Below are positions 14,364-26,179 of a DNA stretch of 64,000 nt, in pieces. Where the stretch lies: NCBI RefSeq assembly GCF_021730395.1, contig NC_069375.1:12857001-12921000 (forward strand). The letters are read 5' to 3'. The translations under genes and the position numbers were made by a program. The first letter of the stretch is position 1, and the number at the start of each line of letters is the position of its first letter. This stretch comes from Mercenaria mercenaria (taxonomy: Eukaryota; Mollusca; Bivalvia; Venerida; Veneridae). The notes under the pieces are model-generated. The model saw only the letters and a program-made list of their open reading frames with translations, did not search any database and was not told where the DNA came from.

Positions 14364-15671
14364 TATGAAAATCTTGAGTACAATTACATGTAATACCAGG
14401 AATAGGTTTGACATTTAACTTGATACGGTCAACAATACTACTTCTTTATGTCATTTCGTGCGCAATAATTACTTTCAAAATGTTACAGGTCAATTTAATA
14501 TCAATACATTCCATCCGGATCTATCTTATCAGCAATGATAAAGTCTACAAAATGTAAACGCCTCCAAATTGCGGCAGACCTCTTTAAAATCACTTTCAGC
14601 ATCAGAATAAATCCAATGCTGTCTGCAGTACATGCCGTGTTTAATGTAATCCGGCGAATCCAGAAATAGACTAAAATTATCAAAATGGTAGTTCTAAAAG
14701 CTTAAAGATTTGAGTACACACGGCTACAGCTGAATCTTTCAATTTGAAATGCAATGTATCCTGTTCTTTGTGGATCCTTTAAATAATATTACTACTGGGA
14801 ATACAGTTATTAGTTGGAAAAGAAATGTTGGAAACAGTTGTTTTCCTTATCCTATTTCTGAACCTATGGCTGTTATTTCTATGGCATGACATTGTGGTTC
14901 TGGGACAAAACATCTTAGCTCAAACATGGCCTTCTATAACAATACATAAATATACGTTAAATTAAACAACCATCATTCAGAAAACATAATCTTAAATATC
15001 ATGCTTTAACATTATATATAAAACAGAGTAAGTTTTGTAGTCAAAGACTTCAATTCGACGCATTTGATGCTTGGCTGTGCCGGGCTTAGGCAAAGTTAAT
15101 TTTATTAGTACACTGAAATAAACATTAAAATTTGCTTGGCACTGTACAGCGAATATTTGTAGCCATCATAGATTGCACTGTAAATAGCCGGCATGTACTT
15201 GTTCCAAGAAAACCTTAGTTGTTACCATAGAGTTGTGAAAGTTAAGAGATTTAATGGAATAAAGTACTGTTTAACTGAAGTACTTACACAAATACCAAAC
15301 TTACGCACACAATAACACTATTTATAACTCTCTGACGTTTGTAAAAGTACACTTGTACAGTAAATAAGCAGATAATTCACGTCATTCTTACATGGTAAAT
15401 TTAATAGTCACATCCTATGAAAATACGAGTATGGTTCAACAGACTGATCAATAACTGTATCTACTGTAGTGTGTTAACAAGGTGAAATATAAGGAGTTGC
15501 TATTTCAAAGGATATAACACGGAATAAACTGGCACGATCCTGACAATGATAAAATCCGGCCGAAAAAAGAACGTTACTCATACATGCATTTTCTTTTGGT
15601 AGATAAAACAACTTGATAATTTAGCTGCTATAACGTTAACATATATATATAACATATATAAAGCGATAATT

Positions 15672-17372
15672 TAAACAAGAGGGCCAAGATGGCCCTAGGT
15701 CGCTCACCTAAGAAACACACCATAACAGTGTAAAACATGTTTGACCTAGTGATTTCATGGAAACAAATATTCTGACCAATTTTCATTAAGATTGGACCAA
15801 AAAATTGGTCTCTTGCGATAAAACAAGCATTTTCTTAGATATGACCTAGTTTTTGACCCTAGATGACCCATGTTCAAACTCGACCTAGATTTTATCAAGG
15901 CAATCATTATGACCAAAATTCATGAAGATCAAATGAAAAATACAGCCTCTATCACATACACAAGTTTTTTCTTTGATTTGACCAAGTGACCTAGTTTTTG
16001 ACCTCAGATGACTCATATTCAAATTCGACCTAGATTTCATTAAGGTAATTTAGCCAGAATTTCATAAAATCAATTGAAAAAAAAACAGCCTCTATCGCAT
16101 ACACAAGATTTTTCTTTAATTTGACCTAGTGACCTAGTTTTTGATCTCAGATAACCCATATTCAAACTCGACCTAGATTTCATCAAGGCAATCACTCTGA
16201 CCAAATTTCATGAAGATCAATTGAAAACTACATCCTCTATTGCATACACAATGTTTTTTCTTCGATTTGACCTAGTGACCTAGTTTTTGAACCCAGATGA
16301 CCCATTTTCGAACTCGGCCTAGATTTTATCAAGGTAATCATTCTGGCTAAATTTCATGAAGATCAGTTGAAAAATACAGCCTCTATCGCATACACAAGGT
16401 TTTTCTTTGATTTGATCTAGTGACATAGTTTTTAAACCCAGATGACCTATTTTTGAACTCGACCTAGATTTCATCAAGGTTATTATTCTGACCAAAATTC
16501 ATAAAGATCAATTGAAAAATACCGCCTCTATCGCATACACAAGGTTTATCTTTGATCTAATCTAGTGACCTAGTTTTTAATTTGAGATAACCCATTTTCG
16601 AACACGGCCTAGATTTCATCAATGCAATCATTCTGACCAATATTCATGAAGATCAATTGAAAAATACAGCCTCTATCGCATACACAAGGTTTTTCTTTGA
16701 TTTGACCTAGTGACCTAGTTTTTGACCTTAGATGACCCATTTTTGAACTCGTCCTAGATTTTATCAAGGTTATTATTCTGACCAATATTCATGAAGAATA
16801 ATTGAAAAATACAGCCTCTATCGCATACACAATGTTTTTCTTTGATTTGACCTAGTGACCTAGTTTTTGACCCAAGATAACCCATTTTCGAACTCGTCCT
16901 AGATTTTATCAAGGCAATCATTTTGACCAATATTCATGAAGATCAATTGAAAAATACAGCCTCTATCGCATACACAAGGTTTTTCTTTGATTTGACCTAG
17001 TGACCTAGTTTTTGACCCGAGATGACCAATTTTCGAACTCGGCCTAGATTTTATCAAGATTATCATTCTGACAAATATTCATGAAGATTAATTGAAAAAT
17101 ACAGCCTCTATCGCATACAAAAGGTTTTTCTTTGATTTGACCTAGTGACCTAGTTTTTGACCCCAGATGACCCATTTTCGAACTCGGCCTAGATTTTATA
17201 AAGGTTATCATTCTGACCATGTTTCATGAAGATCAGTTGAAAAATACAGCCTCTATCGCATACACAAGCTAAATGTTGACGGACGACAGACGACAGACAG
17301 ACAGACAGACGACGGACGCCGGACATCGAGCGATCAGAAAAACTCACCTGAGCATTGCTCAGGTGAGCTAAA
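15672..17372 (+). mobile_element. Helitron-like (HINE/pearl-type) element with 145-bp array
   Basis: The 5' end AACAAGAGGGCCAAGATGG carries a GGGCCA/TGGCCC hairpin. The core is a tandem array. The 3' side has a CGGACGACAG-type spacer, then an 11-bp hairpin CTCACCTGAGC/GCTCAGGTGAG (17343-17367) followed by CTAA, the Helitron-type CTRR end. No transposase is present, so it is non-autonomous. In bivalves such array-bearing elements have been described as 'pearl' and related Helitron-like repeats (family knowledge). Confidence 0.75.
15720..17275. repeat. Minisatellite array, 145-bp unit, about 10 copies
   Basis: The word CTAGTTTTTGA or a close variant starts at about 15846, 15991, 16134, 16280, 16425, 16570, 16715, 16860, 17005 and 17150, giving a period of 143-146 bp. 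Each unit also holds CATGAAGATCAATTGAAAA and GCCTCTATCGCATACACAA. Units are roughly 85-95 percent alike by eye, and the later ones are the most uniform. Confidence 0.93.
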
Positions 17373-18205
17373 AAGTACATCATGTAATCGTGTGTACGTA
17401 ATTTTCAGATGTGACATTTTCGTCCGTATAGGTAACAAATACATTTTTCACACGTGTAAATAATTTGTTTCAGCAGAAGTTACGATTCAACAAACATCAT
17501 TCAAATATTATCAAGAACCACAAATCAGTACTTTGCACTTTTGCCCTAACTTAAACACGTAAAGCTTTTCTAAGAATTATGCTGAAAACACGAATGTCTG
17601 TGGTAAAAAGATACCGTGTAGAATACAAAAGCATTTCAATAATACATTATGTATAATTATTGCAAAGTGAAGGAAATTTCTAAAATCTTATAGAATGTCT
17701 GTAGTATGTGCAGATGAAATAGATTTTTACTGAATGATTCCAAAGTTTTATTTTATTAACTATGGGATCGATGTGGTCACTATAGGGGTGCTAATTTCCT
17801 TTTAAGGTAAAAACGCATCTTAAAAGTAAGCTTCCGATTTCCCATTTTCTAAAATCAGTAGTTCCATTTAGAATATAGGGTCGTTTTTTTCTACCGTTAA
17901 AATGTTGTTTTTTTTTTCATACTTTGTGAGCTTTTGAAGCACATTAGTTTCTAAGACAAACAAGAGAAGAAAAAGCACATATCACCGAACTCGTTTTAAT
18001 TATATAGTGCATTTTCTTCACCCACTGTTTAAGCATTTCTGAAATTTTGTAAAACTGAAAAAAAATAGTGGTACTTTATGAAACATTTAATATCCCGCTT
18101 AATGTTATAGGTATAATTTTAGGTCTTACAGGTTACAATGAATACTAGGTGATATCAGTATTATATAAGCATAAATGTCACTAACAAATCTTTTTCATTT
18201 TTACA

Positions 18206-18207
<2 letters not shown>

Positions 18208-18239
<32 letters not shown>

Positions 18240-18525
18240 CCAGATTTATAAAGCGCCCTTTTCATGATCAATTTCACGTTCAAAGACGCTTTACATAGTT
18301 CAAATGCAGCCACACAGGGCGCATAATTCATCCTCTACTAGTACAGACACAGAGCGATCTGACCAGAGGGACAGAGTGAGACAAAGCCCCCACGACAGAG
18401 AGATCAGAAATCCGATACAAGCTTGTCCGGCTAACTTAGCCTAGCTCGTTGCGAATAGACAGCCTGGTTCTTTAACGTGTCCAGTGTATAGCACTGATAC
18501 ACGCAAGGATTGACATAATTACCCC
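18208..18525 (-). mobile_element. Retroelement fragment with (AAT)n tail
   Basis: A (TTA)n run at 18208-18238 is followed by ATTTATAAAGCGCCCTTTTC and an imperfectly inverted AAAGACGCTTTACATAG. This is the reverse complement of a dispersed lophotrochozoan retroelement 3' end with an AAT simple tail. The body continues to about 18525. No coding part. Confidence 0.55.
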
Positions 18526-18896
18526 ACCCACTTTTTTTTCACTGGAAAAGACGTATTGAAATCTACAAAAAAAAATCTGCCGTTAAGATTTTAGAAATAT
18601 TTTGCAGCTTTAATGACACACAAAATGCTTCAAATTGAGTAGAAAAAGGTTGGGGAAGAGATTTATTTAGAAAACAATGTTTTAAAACTAATGTATTTTG
18701 ATATTTTTAGTTCTTTTTGTTCTATGTTATATTTCCTAGAAGGTTGAATTTTTATTTCAGTTGTAGCTTATTATTATATATATCACTCAAAAAAAAATAT
18801 CAGAATCAAACCTGAAACGTCAAAAGTAAACTATATGAAATTCGATCTATTCGAAGATTTCTTTTTGCTTCTTGAAGCGCGGTCGATATCAAATTA

Positions 18897-20420
18897 AACA
18901 AGAAATATCCTTAAAAATGATGGTCGGCGAATTGTAATAAGGAAAGAAGTTTATGAATTTTTCATCTAACATTCATCTTTCATCTAACATTTTTCAAATT
19001 GCAAAACTAAACACCGCACTTTAACAATTTAAATGGTTCTCTTTTAATTTTTCGCAAATGTTTCGTAGGGTTGCAATTTTGTTTCGTTTATCCTTAGACG
19101 AATAATTACAGCAGTAGTTTGATGAAGATTCATGAAACGGTTCATGAGAAGAGGTCATTAAACGTGTTTATATTTTTAGCTAAATTGGTCCCTATCCCCA
19201 TTTGTAACAAAATAGCAGAAGACCTTACGATATTGTTACACATCGAGTTTGATAAAAATCCATTGAAATTTTAGTGGTTAATGCGAAGAAAGGCATATCT
19301 ACTTTTAGCTATAGTGGTCCTTAATAGGGCCCAAGTTCCTATATAAATAAATTTGGAAGAGGACCTTATAATGATGCTCCATACCAAGTATGACAAAGAT
19401 CCACCAAGCTGTCCATTAGACGCTGTATAAAGGCATTTCTAGTTTTAGCTCTAGCAGCCCCTAAAAGGGGTCAAATGTCACAGCTGAACAAAGTTGGCTG
19501 CGGGCCTAATAAAGATGCTACAAATCAAGTTTGATTAGAATACATGAGAAAAAATCAATTAAAGGATTTTTTTATTTATCATTTTTATTTATTTCTAAAA
19601 TAGGCCAGCTGATCCCTGCTTTCACAAATGCATATTCGCTATTCATGAATCTTTGGACAATGACGCCACACCTATAAAAAAAAGTGAAGGTCAAGCAGAA
19701 CGTACAATTGTAATTGACCGTAGTCATATCACATAGATAAACTGTATGCAGCGTACCTTCATTACAGTGTAATGAGATTCAGTCATTATATAGCATATAT
19801 ATAAAGAAACAGATTTCAACTGAGTTCAATATTTGCATACCATACTAAAGAAAAATATCCATATATAATAAATCAGTTAAAAAATTTATAACAAATATGT
19901 CAAAGCAAACAAGTACTCATTTTAATATGCAATCTGAATAAGTCACAAAAGCAAGAAACCTTTTCATATACAGACGACAATTGTAACAAGGAAAATCTTT
20001 TAAAAAGCACTTCTCTACATAAAAGACTCTTATCACACCCTTATTCATGTGATACGCAGACCGTATTCAGCTCTTTCTTTAATTTGATATATGTTGGTAT
20101 TTGAACAGGTTTTTATCATATTTATTAACTTACTTATCATTTTGAGATATATCAATATTCTTGCTAAATATACTGAGCTAAAGTTAACTTTAAAACTGTG
20201 AACAGCGTCGTTTAGGATAAACGCTTTGTCTACATTTCACTCAACGTAGCACAATCAACAGAGTGAAAGAAATTGACACTCTCGTCCAATCAGGCAGAGT
20301 GTTGCATAAATCTTCCATTTTGATAAATTATCTATAATGCGTTATCAAGCAGTTTGATTTGCAGTTTGAAGTCACGTGGCATAGGTAACGAAAACGAATT
20401 TAGACGGCGTCGCCGAAAAA
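18897..20420 (+). mobile_element. 1.5-kb Helitron-like repeat, copy 1
   Basis: It begins AACAAGAAATATCC and ends at a CGGCG-T-CGCCG hairpin. The interior has about three diverged units of ~150 bp (19180-19560) marked by TTTAGCT..AGTGGTCC-like words. It is nearly identical, in opposite orientation, to 47814-49336. No coding capacity seen. Confidence 0.75.
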
Positions 20421-20462
20421 CATGTTTATGACAATATTTTGCAAAATCAATGAAGTCCTTAA

Positions 20463-20858
20463 AGTGGAATTATGCGCATTTTCAAGTAAAAAAATCCAGC
20501 TGAAATACATGTTTTTGTAAACAGGGTAACCCAATATACCAAACACTTCCTGTTACCAACTTTCCAAATATGACTTTTCTTATTTTGACTGAGTCAGTCT
20601 TTTTAAGAAAAGTCAAACTGCACGCAAGAGTTGCTTCCCTTCTACTTCTGAAATCTCTACCTATAGGTATCGTTGATTACTGCGTAGAAGATTGAAGAAA
20701 AGAACTATTGTTTTATTAGTCCGGTTTCTTTGTTTCTAAAGCATCAACTTAATATATTTATGCGGCATTATCGTTTAAATGCACAGAAACCGAAAATTGC
20801 TTTTATAAAACGTTCACCAAAAACACACTTTGTGCAGTAAGATGCGCATAATGCCACT
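20463..20858. mobile_element. 396-bp TTAA-flanked MITE
   Basis: The ends AGTGGAATTATGCGCAT and ATGCGCATAATGCCACT are inverted with one mismatch. Exact TTAA flanks lie at 20459-20462 and 20859-20862, which suggests a piggyBac-type source. It lies about 40 bp beyond the 1.5-kb repeat copy 1. Confidence 0.82.
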
Positions 20859-21726
20859 TTAAAACAAAAACGAAAGAAAAAAAGAAATGCTATCACATGC
20901 TAAAGTCGATATCATCTCTACAGCCTAATGTGCTCAAAATTTCGAGAATTATCTGAAATTGAGCGTGAATTAATCAAACTCATTATCGACTTTCATTCTG
21001 ACAAAAAGAATACCTTAAAATGTTCTGTTGTCGCGCAACACTGTCCAGCTATTAAAACATGTGAGTCAAAACACGTTGCCCGGCCAGACTTTCGCCATTA
21101 TCACCCATGGAATAGTTTCGCAACGTGAGTCAACTTAACCTTTCGTAACTGGAAATGTTGTTCAATTTTAACTTGTGTTGCAATTTTTAAGAATAGTCGA
21201 TATCCATTACTGACATTCAAATAACAGCATATCCGAAAAGTCGTTTTTCAAAAGTAAACACCGCTTATATATTATGTACATATGTTTGTTAGGTAAACAT
21301 CATGAAAATCATCTTGGAACGAAATGTTTTTTAAAGCGTGTTTAATTTACGCCTATGTTCATTAGTTGGGACACCTTATCACATCTTAGACAATTAGATT
21401 TAAGCAAAGAAAACCTAAGGCATGTTTTATAGTTTCTCAACGTCTTTGCTTTGATGATTTTGAATCGTGGCAACGACTCTGTATAACTTAGAAAGAGAAT
21501 AATTCGTCAGATCCAATTACTACTCAAATATTGACTCTTATTTCTGTTGACGGTTAGCAGTTTTGTATTACTTAGACGGTCATATAATTTTGTTGACTAA
21601 ATGAAAATATTATGACAACCAAAGTTATCACCATTGAACAGTTTTAGTAAAAAAAAACATGTTAAATCAACATATATTTCTTATGTTTTATAGCTGACGT
21701 AGTACATTTATATCATACAACTGAAG

Positions 21727-22395
21727 AACAAGAGCTGTCACTAATGGTGACAAATGCCCCCGCAGCATCTTGACCTTTGACCTGGTGACCCCAAAGTCAG
21801 TAGGGGTCGTGTACTCAATAAGTACTATCAGCATGTGAAATTTAAAGTCCTAGGTGCAGTGGTTCGCGCGTAAAGAACCTTCATGCAAAAAGTTAAGATT
21901 TACCCCTGTGACCTTGGCCTTTGATCTGGTGACCCCAAAGTCAACAGCGGTCGTGTACTCAATAAGTACTATCAGCATGTGAAGTTTGGAGGTCTTGGGT
22001 GCAGTGGTTCGCGAGTAAAGTGCCTTCATGCAAAAAGTTAACATTAACCCCTCTGACCTTGACCTTTGATATGGTGACTCCAACGTCAGTAGGGGTCGTG
22101 TATTCAATAAGTACTATCAGCACGGGTAGTTTGAAGATCCTGGATGCAGTGGTTCGCGAGTGAAGAGCCTTCATGCAAAGGTTAACATTGGCCCCTATGA
22201 CCTTGACCTTTGACCTGGTGATCCCAAAGCCAGTAGAGGTCGTGTACTCAATAAATACTATAAGCATGTGAAGTTTGAAGGTCCTGGGTACAGTGATTCG
22301 CGAGTAAAGAGCCTTCATGCAAAAAGTTAACACTGGTGTGACGAACTAACGGACTGACAGTTAAAAACTAATATGCCTCCCTTCGGGGGCATAAA
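21727..22395 (+). mobile_element. Helitron-like element with four 144-bp units
   Basis: It starts AACAAGAGCTGTCAC with hairpin GTCAC-TAATG-GTGAC. Array units start with TGGTGACCCC-like words at 21783, 21927, 22072 and 22216. The 3' terminal hairpin is ATGCCTCCC/GGGGGCAT, then AAAG. The start word AACAAGA is shared with the elements at 15672 and 18897. Units contain CTTGACCTTTGACCTGGTG. The minus-strand open frames across it follow the repeat and are not genes. Confidence 0.72.
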
Positions 22396-24224
22396 GAGAA
22401 CAACTTAAAATGTCCGCGAACATCATTTTAACTGGCATTAATTGGTGACAGAACATTAGTAACATTCTCAATAGCGGATTCGGGGGAGGGGCAAACCAGA
22501 CGTTAGGATTCGGGGGAGGGGCAAATCAGACGTTCCCCACCCTGCAGTCGCTAGCATCTGTCATGCATATCAATGTTACATTTTTTCTATGCAATAAAAA
22601 AGCTCGTGTCGCTGCACATCATTAATGGCTATAATTTATACCACAAAATGTGATATTCCAAGGCATACTGGAATTTTCTATTTGAATGGCTAGCAAATGC
22701 TCTAGGCAAAATTAAACAGGAAAACAGTCATGTTCTTTTAAGTCTTTTCGCACATCATCATTTAATGCAATTAATACACACAGTTTACTTCTGTTTATTG
22801 TAGTTCTAGTCCTGTTTAAAAATAAATAGTGAAATGAAAACTTTCAAAACTACTTGTTGAACTCCAAAGATTTTTGTTATGCATACAGTAAAATATCTAC
22901 CCCTCGAATAAGCAGCTAAATGTCGAGTTATCCAAACATAGAAACTACACTGAAAATGGCGGGAAACAACATGATTTGCTCGAGTACATAATCATTTTGT
23001 CCAAATCATTTGGATTTAACCAGTGGTAAAAGTAAAAGTTTCAAACCAAATAAACCATTTTATATTTATCTTTGATAATTTCTCCTCCTTTTAAACCAGT
23101 CTGCATCTACTGCTAAGCAGCATGTTAACTTGCATTATAAATACCAGAAACAGTATATCAGAATAACACCTTAAAATACATCTGGACTAAGTTTACACGG
23201 ATATCAGAAATCAGCAGTTTCAAAAATAAAATAGAAAAAAAAAATAGAAAAAGTGAAAAACCACATGTCGCCCAACACGACACAAATAAAGATGTTGCAG
23301 GCTCGGTTTGACAGTAGTGGTAATGCAACCTACCGTCGATGCCCTCTAGCGGGCTGCCCGGGGTTGAGCAGAACACAACATTTACACATTTCATAAGTAA
23401 AAATTTAAAGACACCCGGAAATGTATTCAACCTTGAATGGTTCAAAGAGTGCAATTTCATGAAAAGCGACGTATGGTCTCAAATTAAAATAATGGACAAA
23501 ACTATGGGCAGAACTAAACAAACTAGAATTTAGAGAGAGGACCTGGTGTTATGGAGCCTGCATGTCACAGAAACATAGCTAAAATTGAAAAACAGGCATC
23601 ATATTTAAACAATACCCAAAGCTATTTAAGTAGGAGTACTGGAACCAGCCGAGCCGAAATGTTCAAGCTAAAAATCACTGAATTTCATTGTTTTTACTTT
23701 TAATTAAAGTTCTTTAACAAATGTAAATATTGTCTACATTTCAGTATCATATTATCAACATAAGCTTGAAAAAACGTCCATCCATATAAAAGATTTTATT
23801 TGCGTAAAAACTTGGTGAACATGAATAGGATAATCAAACTACACTGTCGAGTCGATCTTATTCACCCACTTTAATGCAAATTTGTTTTTACCAGAGTTAC
23901 CTAATTAAAACAGTTACTGTACATCATGATTTGTGCAAAATATCTAGATGCTTGAAACAATTAACGTACAATCATTGCAGCACCTTCTGACATTTAACTT
24001 GAAACCTTCTTTTGAATAAATCGTCTCACTTCTTGATACGAAGTAACATAATATTTTCTATCTGAAACACATATTTCTTGTGAGAATCTTGCGTTGTAAG
24101 CATTATTTATTTATCATTAAAACAAATCAGCGCATTGAAATGTCAAAACGGTTATCTTAGTATACAATACATTACTTCTGAAATTAAATTCAGAGTAAAC
24201 TAGAAATTGCTTTTGTAAAAAAAG

Positions 24225-25905
24225 CGCATGTCTCCCCCAATGCAAAGTCCTATAGGCAAGAAGTCAATAGGGGTCAGGAGCGAAAGTCAAAGAGACACTG
24301 ATGGTTGGCAACTTGGCTGCAATAGGGATCATCTACTTGGCATGTCCAGTCATCCCGCTAAATTTCAACACTCTTAGCCTAGTGGTTCTAAAGTCACTGT
24401 TCAGGCTCCTGTGACCTTGACCTTTGATCAAGTGACCTCAAAATAAATAGGGGTCATCTACTCTGCATGTCCAATCATCCTTTTAAGTTTCAACATTCTA
24501 GGTCAATTGGTTCTCAAGTTATTTCCAAAAAATTATTTTACATGACCAGGCCCTTTTGACCTTGACCTTTAACAGACTGGCCCCAAAATCAATAGGGGAC
24601 ATCTACTCAGCATGTTGAATCATCCTATGAAGTTTCAACATTCTGAGTCGGCCAAGTGGTTCTCAAGTTATTGATCGGAACTGGTTATCAATGTTCAGGC
24701 CCATGTGACCTTGACCTTTAACGGAGTGACCCCAAAACAATAGGGGTCATTTACTCTGCATGAATAATCATCCTATGAAGTTTCAACATTCTGGGTCGAG
24801 AGGTTCTCAAGTTATTGATTGGAAATGGTTTTCCATGTTCAGGCCCCTGTGACCTTGACCTTTAACAGAGTGATCCCAACATCGTTATGGGTCATCTACT
24901 CTGCATGACCAATCATCCTATGAAGTATCATCATTCTGGGTCAAGTGGTTCTCAAGTTACTGACTAGAAATGGTTTTCAATTTTCACGCCCCTGTGACCT
25001 TGACCTTTAACAGAGTGACCCCAAAATCGTTAGGGGTCATCTACTCTGCATGACCAATCATCGTATTAAGTTTCAACTTTCTGGGTCAAGTGGTTTTCAA
25101 GTTACTGACCGGAAATGGTTTTCAATGTTCAGGCCCCTGTGACCTTGACTTTTAACGGAGTGACCCCAAAATCGATAGGAGTCATCTACTGTGCATGTAC
25201 AATCATTCTGTGGAGATTCAACATTCTGGGTCAAGTGGTACTCAAGTTATTGATTGGAAATGGTTTTCAATTTTCAGGCCCCTGTGACCTTGACCTTTAA
25301 CGGAGTAACCTCAAAATCAATTGGGGCCATCTACTTTTCATGACCAATCATCCTATGAAGTTTCAACATTCTGGATCAACTGGTTCTCTAGTTATTGATC
25401 GGAAATGGTTTTCAATGTTCAGGCCCCTGTGACATTGACCTTTGTGGAGTGACCTCCAAAATCAATAAGGGCCATCTAATCTTCATGGCCAATCATCCTA
25501 TGAAGTTTCAACATTCTGGATCAACTGGTTCTCTAGTTATTGATCGGAAATGGTTTTCAATGTTCAGGCCCCTGTGACCTTGACCTTTGCGGAGTGACCC
25601 CCAAAATCAATAGGGGTCATCTACTCTTTATGACCAATCATCCTATGAAGATTCAACATTCTTGGTCAAGTAGTTCTCTAGTTATTGATCGGAAATGTTT
25701 TTCAATGTTCAGGCCCCTGTGACCTTGACCTTTGACAGAGTGACCCCAAAAACAATAGGGGTCGTTTACTCCAGTAGCCCTCAACCCTATCAAGTTTGAA
25801 GGTTCCAGGTCAAATGGTTCTCCAGTTATTGCTCGGAAATGAAGTGTGACGTACGGACGGGCGGACGGACTTTCTAACGAAACGGTATTTATGTGACACC
25901 CCCAT
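24225..25905 (+). repeat. Minisatellite array, 145-bp unit, about 10 copies
   Basis: AGTGACC-type words recur at about 24431, 24576, 24725, 24869, 25014, 25159, 25304, 25448, 25593 and 25739. Units read AGGCCCCTGTGACCTTGACC, ATAGGGGTCATCTACTC, AATCATCCTATGAAGTTTC and GGTTCTCAAGTTATTG. The array ends in GTACGGACGGGCGGACGG. It begins near CATGTCTCCCCCAATGC. The 5' AACAAGA end was not found, so the host element looks truncated. Three short plus-strand open frames here are repeat artefacts. Confidence 0.92.
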
Positions 25906-26079
25906 TGTTCTCTCTATTATTTTGCAACGGGACTCGGACACAAAACCCACAACAGGCAAAGCATACTGAAGTAGATGTTTCTATTTATAAGTAACTTGTC
26001 TAAAACCTTGAAATATTTAACAAAATAGCATGCTATGCCTGTCGTGGTTTTCTGGGACCATTTGAAAGGAGTTGAGGTA

Positions 26080-26128
26080 AAAACGATGTTGCTCAAGGGA
26101 GGGGCCGTTGTAGAGAGGTTGCACTGTA
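26080..26128. mobile_element. Single end of the same TA-flanked MITE family
   Basis: GGGGCCGTTGTAGAGAGG followed by TTGCACTGTA matches the right end of the MITE in the P450 pseudogene. No matching left end was found, so this is a fragment or a solo end. Confidence 0.5.
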
Positions 26129-26179
26129 GTTATTGTACCCGTGAAAATAAAATCCCACCGTAACGACATTCAAATATAT

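Noticed and set aside
20928-21128. 66-codon frame with a charged helix-like start
   Set aside because: Considered as an exon because of its hydrophilic helix pattern, but no splice partners, homology or paralogous conservation could be found.
25115-25722. Series of similar plus-strand open frames of about 60 codons
   Set aside because: The frames repeat because the 145-bp array repeats. The unit length is not a multiple of three overall, and the frames stop in each unit or two.
15720-25905. CRISPR-like repeat-spacer pattern in the arrays
   Set aside because: The repetition is head-to-tail minisatellite with diverged units, not identical short repeats separating unique spacers, and the DNA is eukaryotic.
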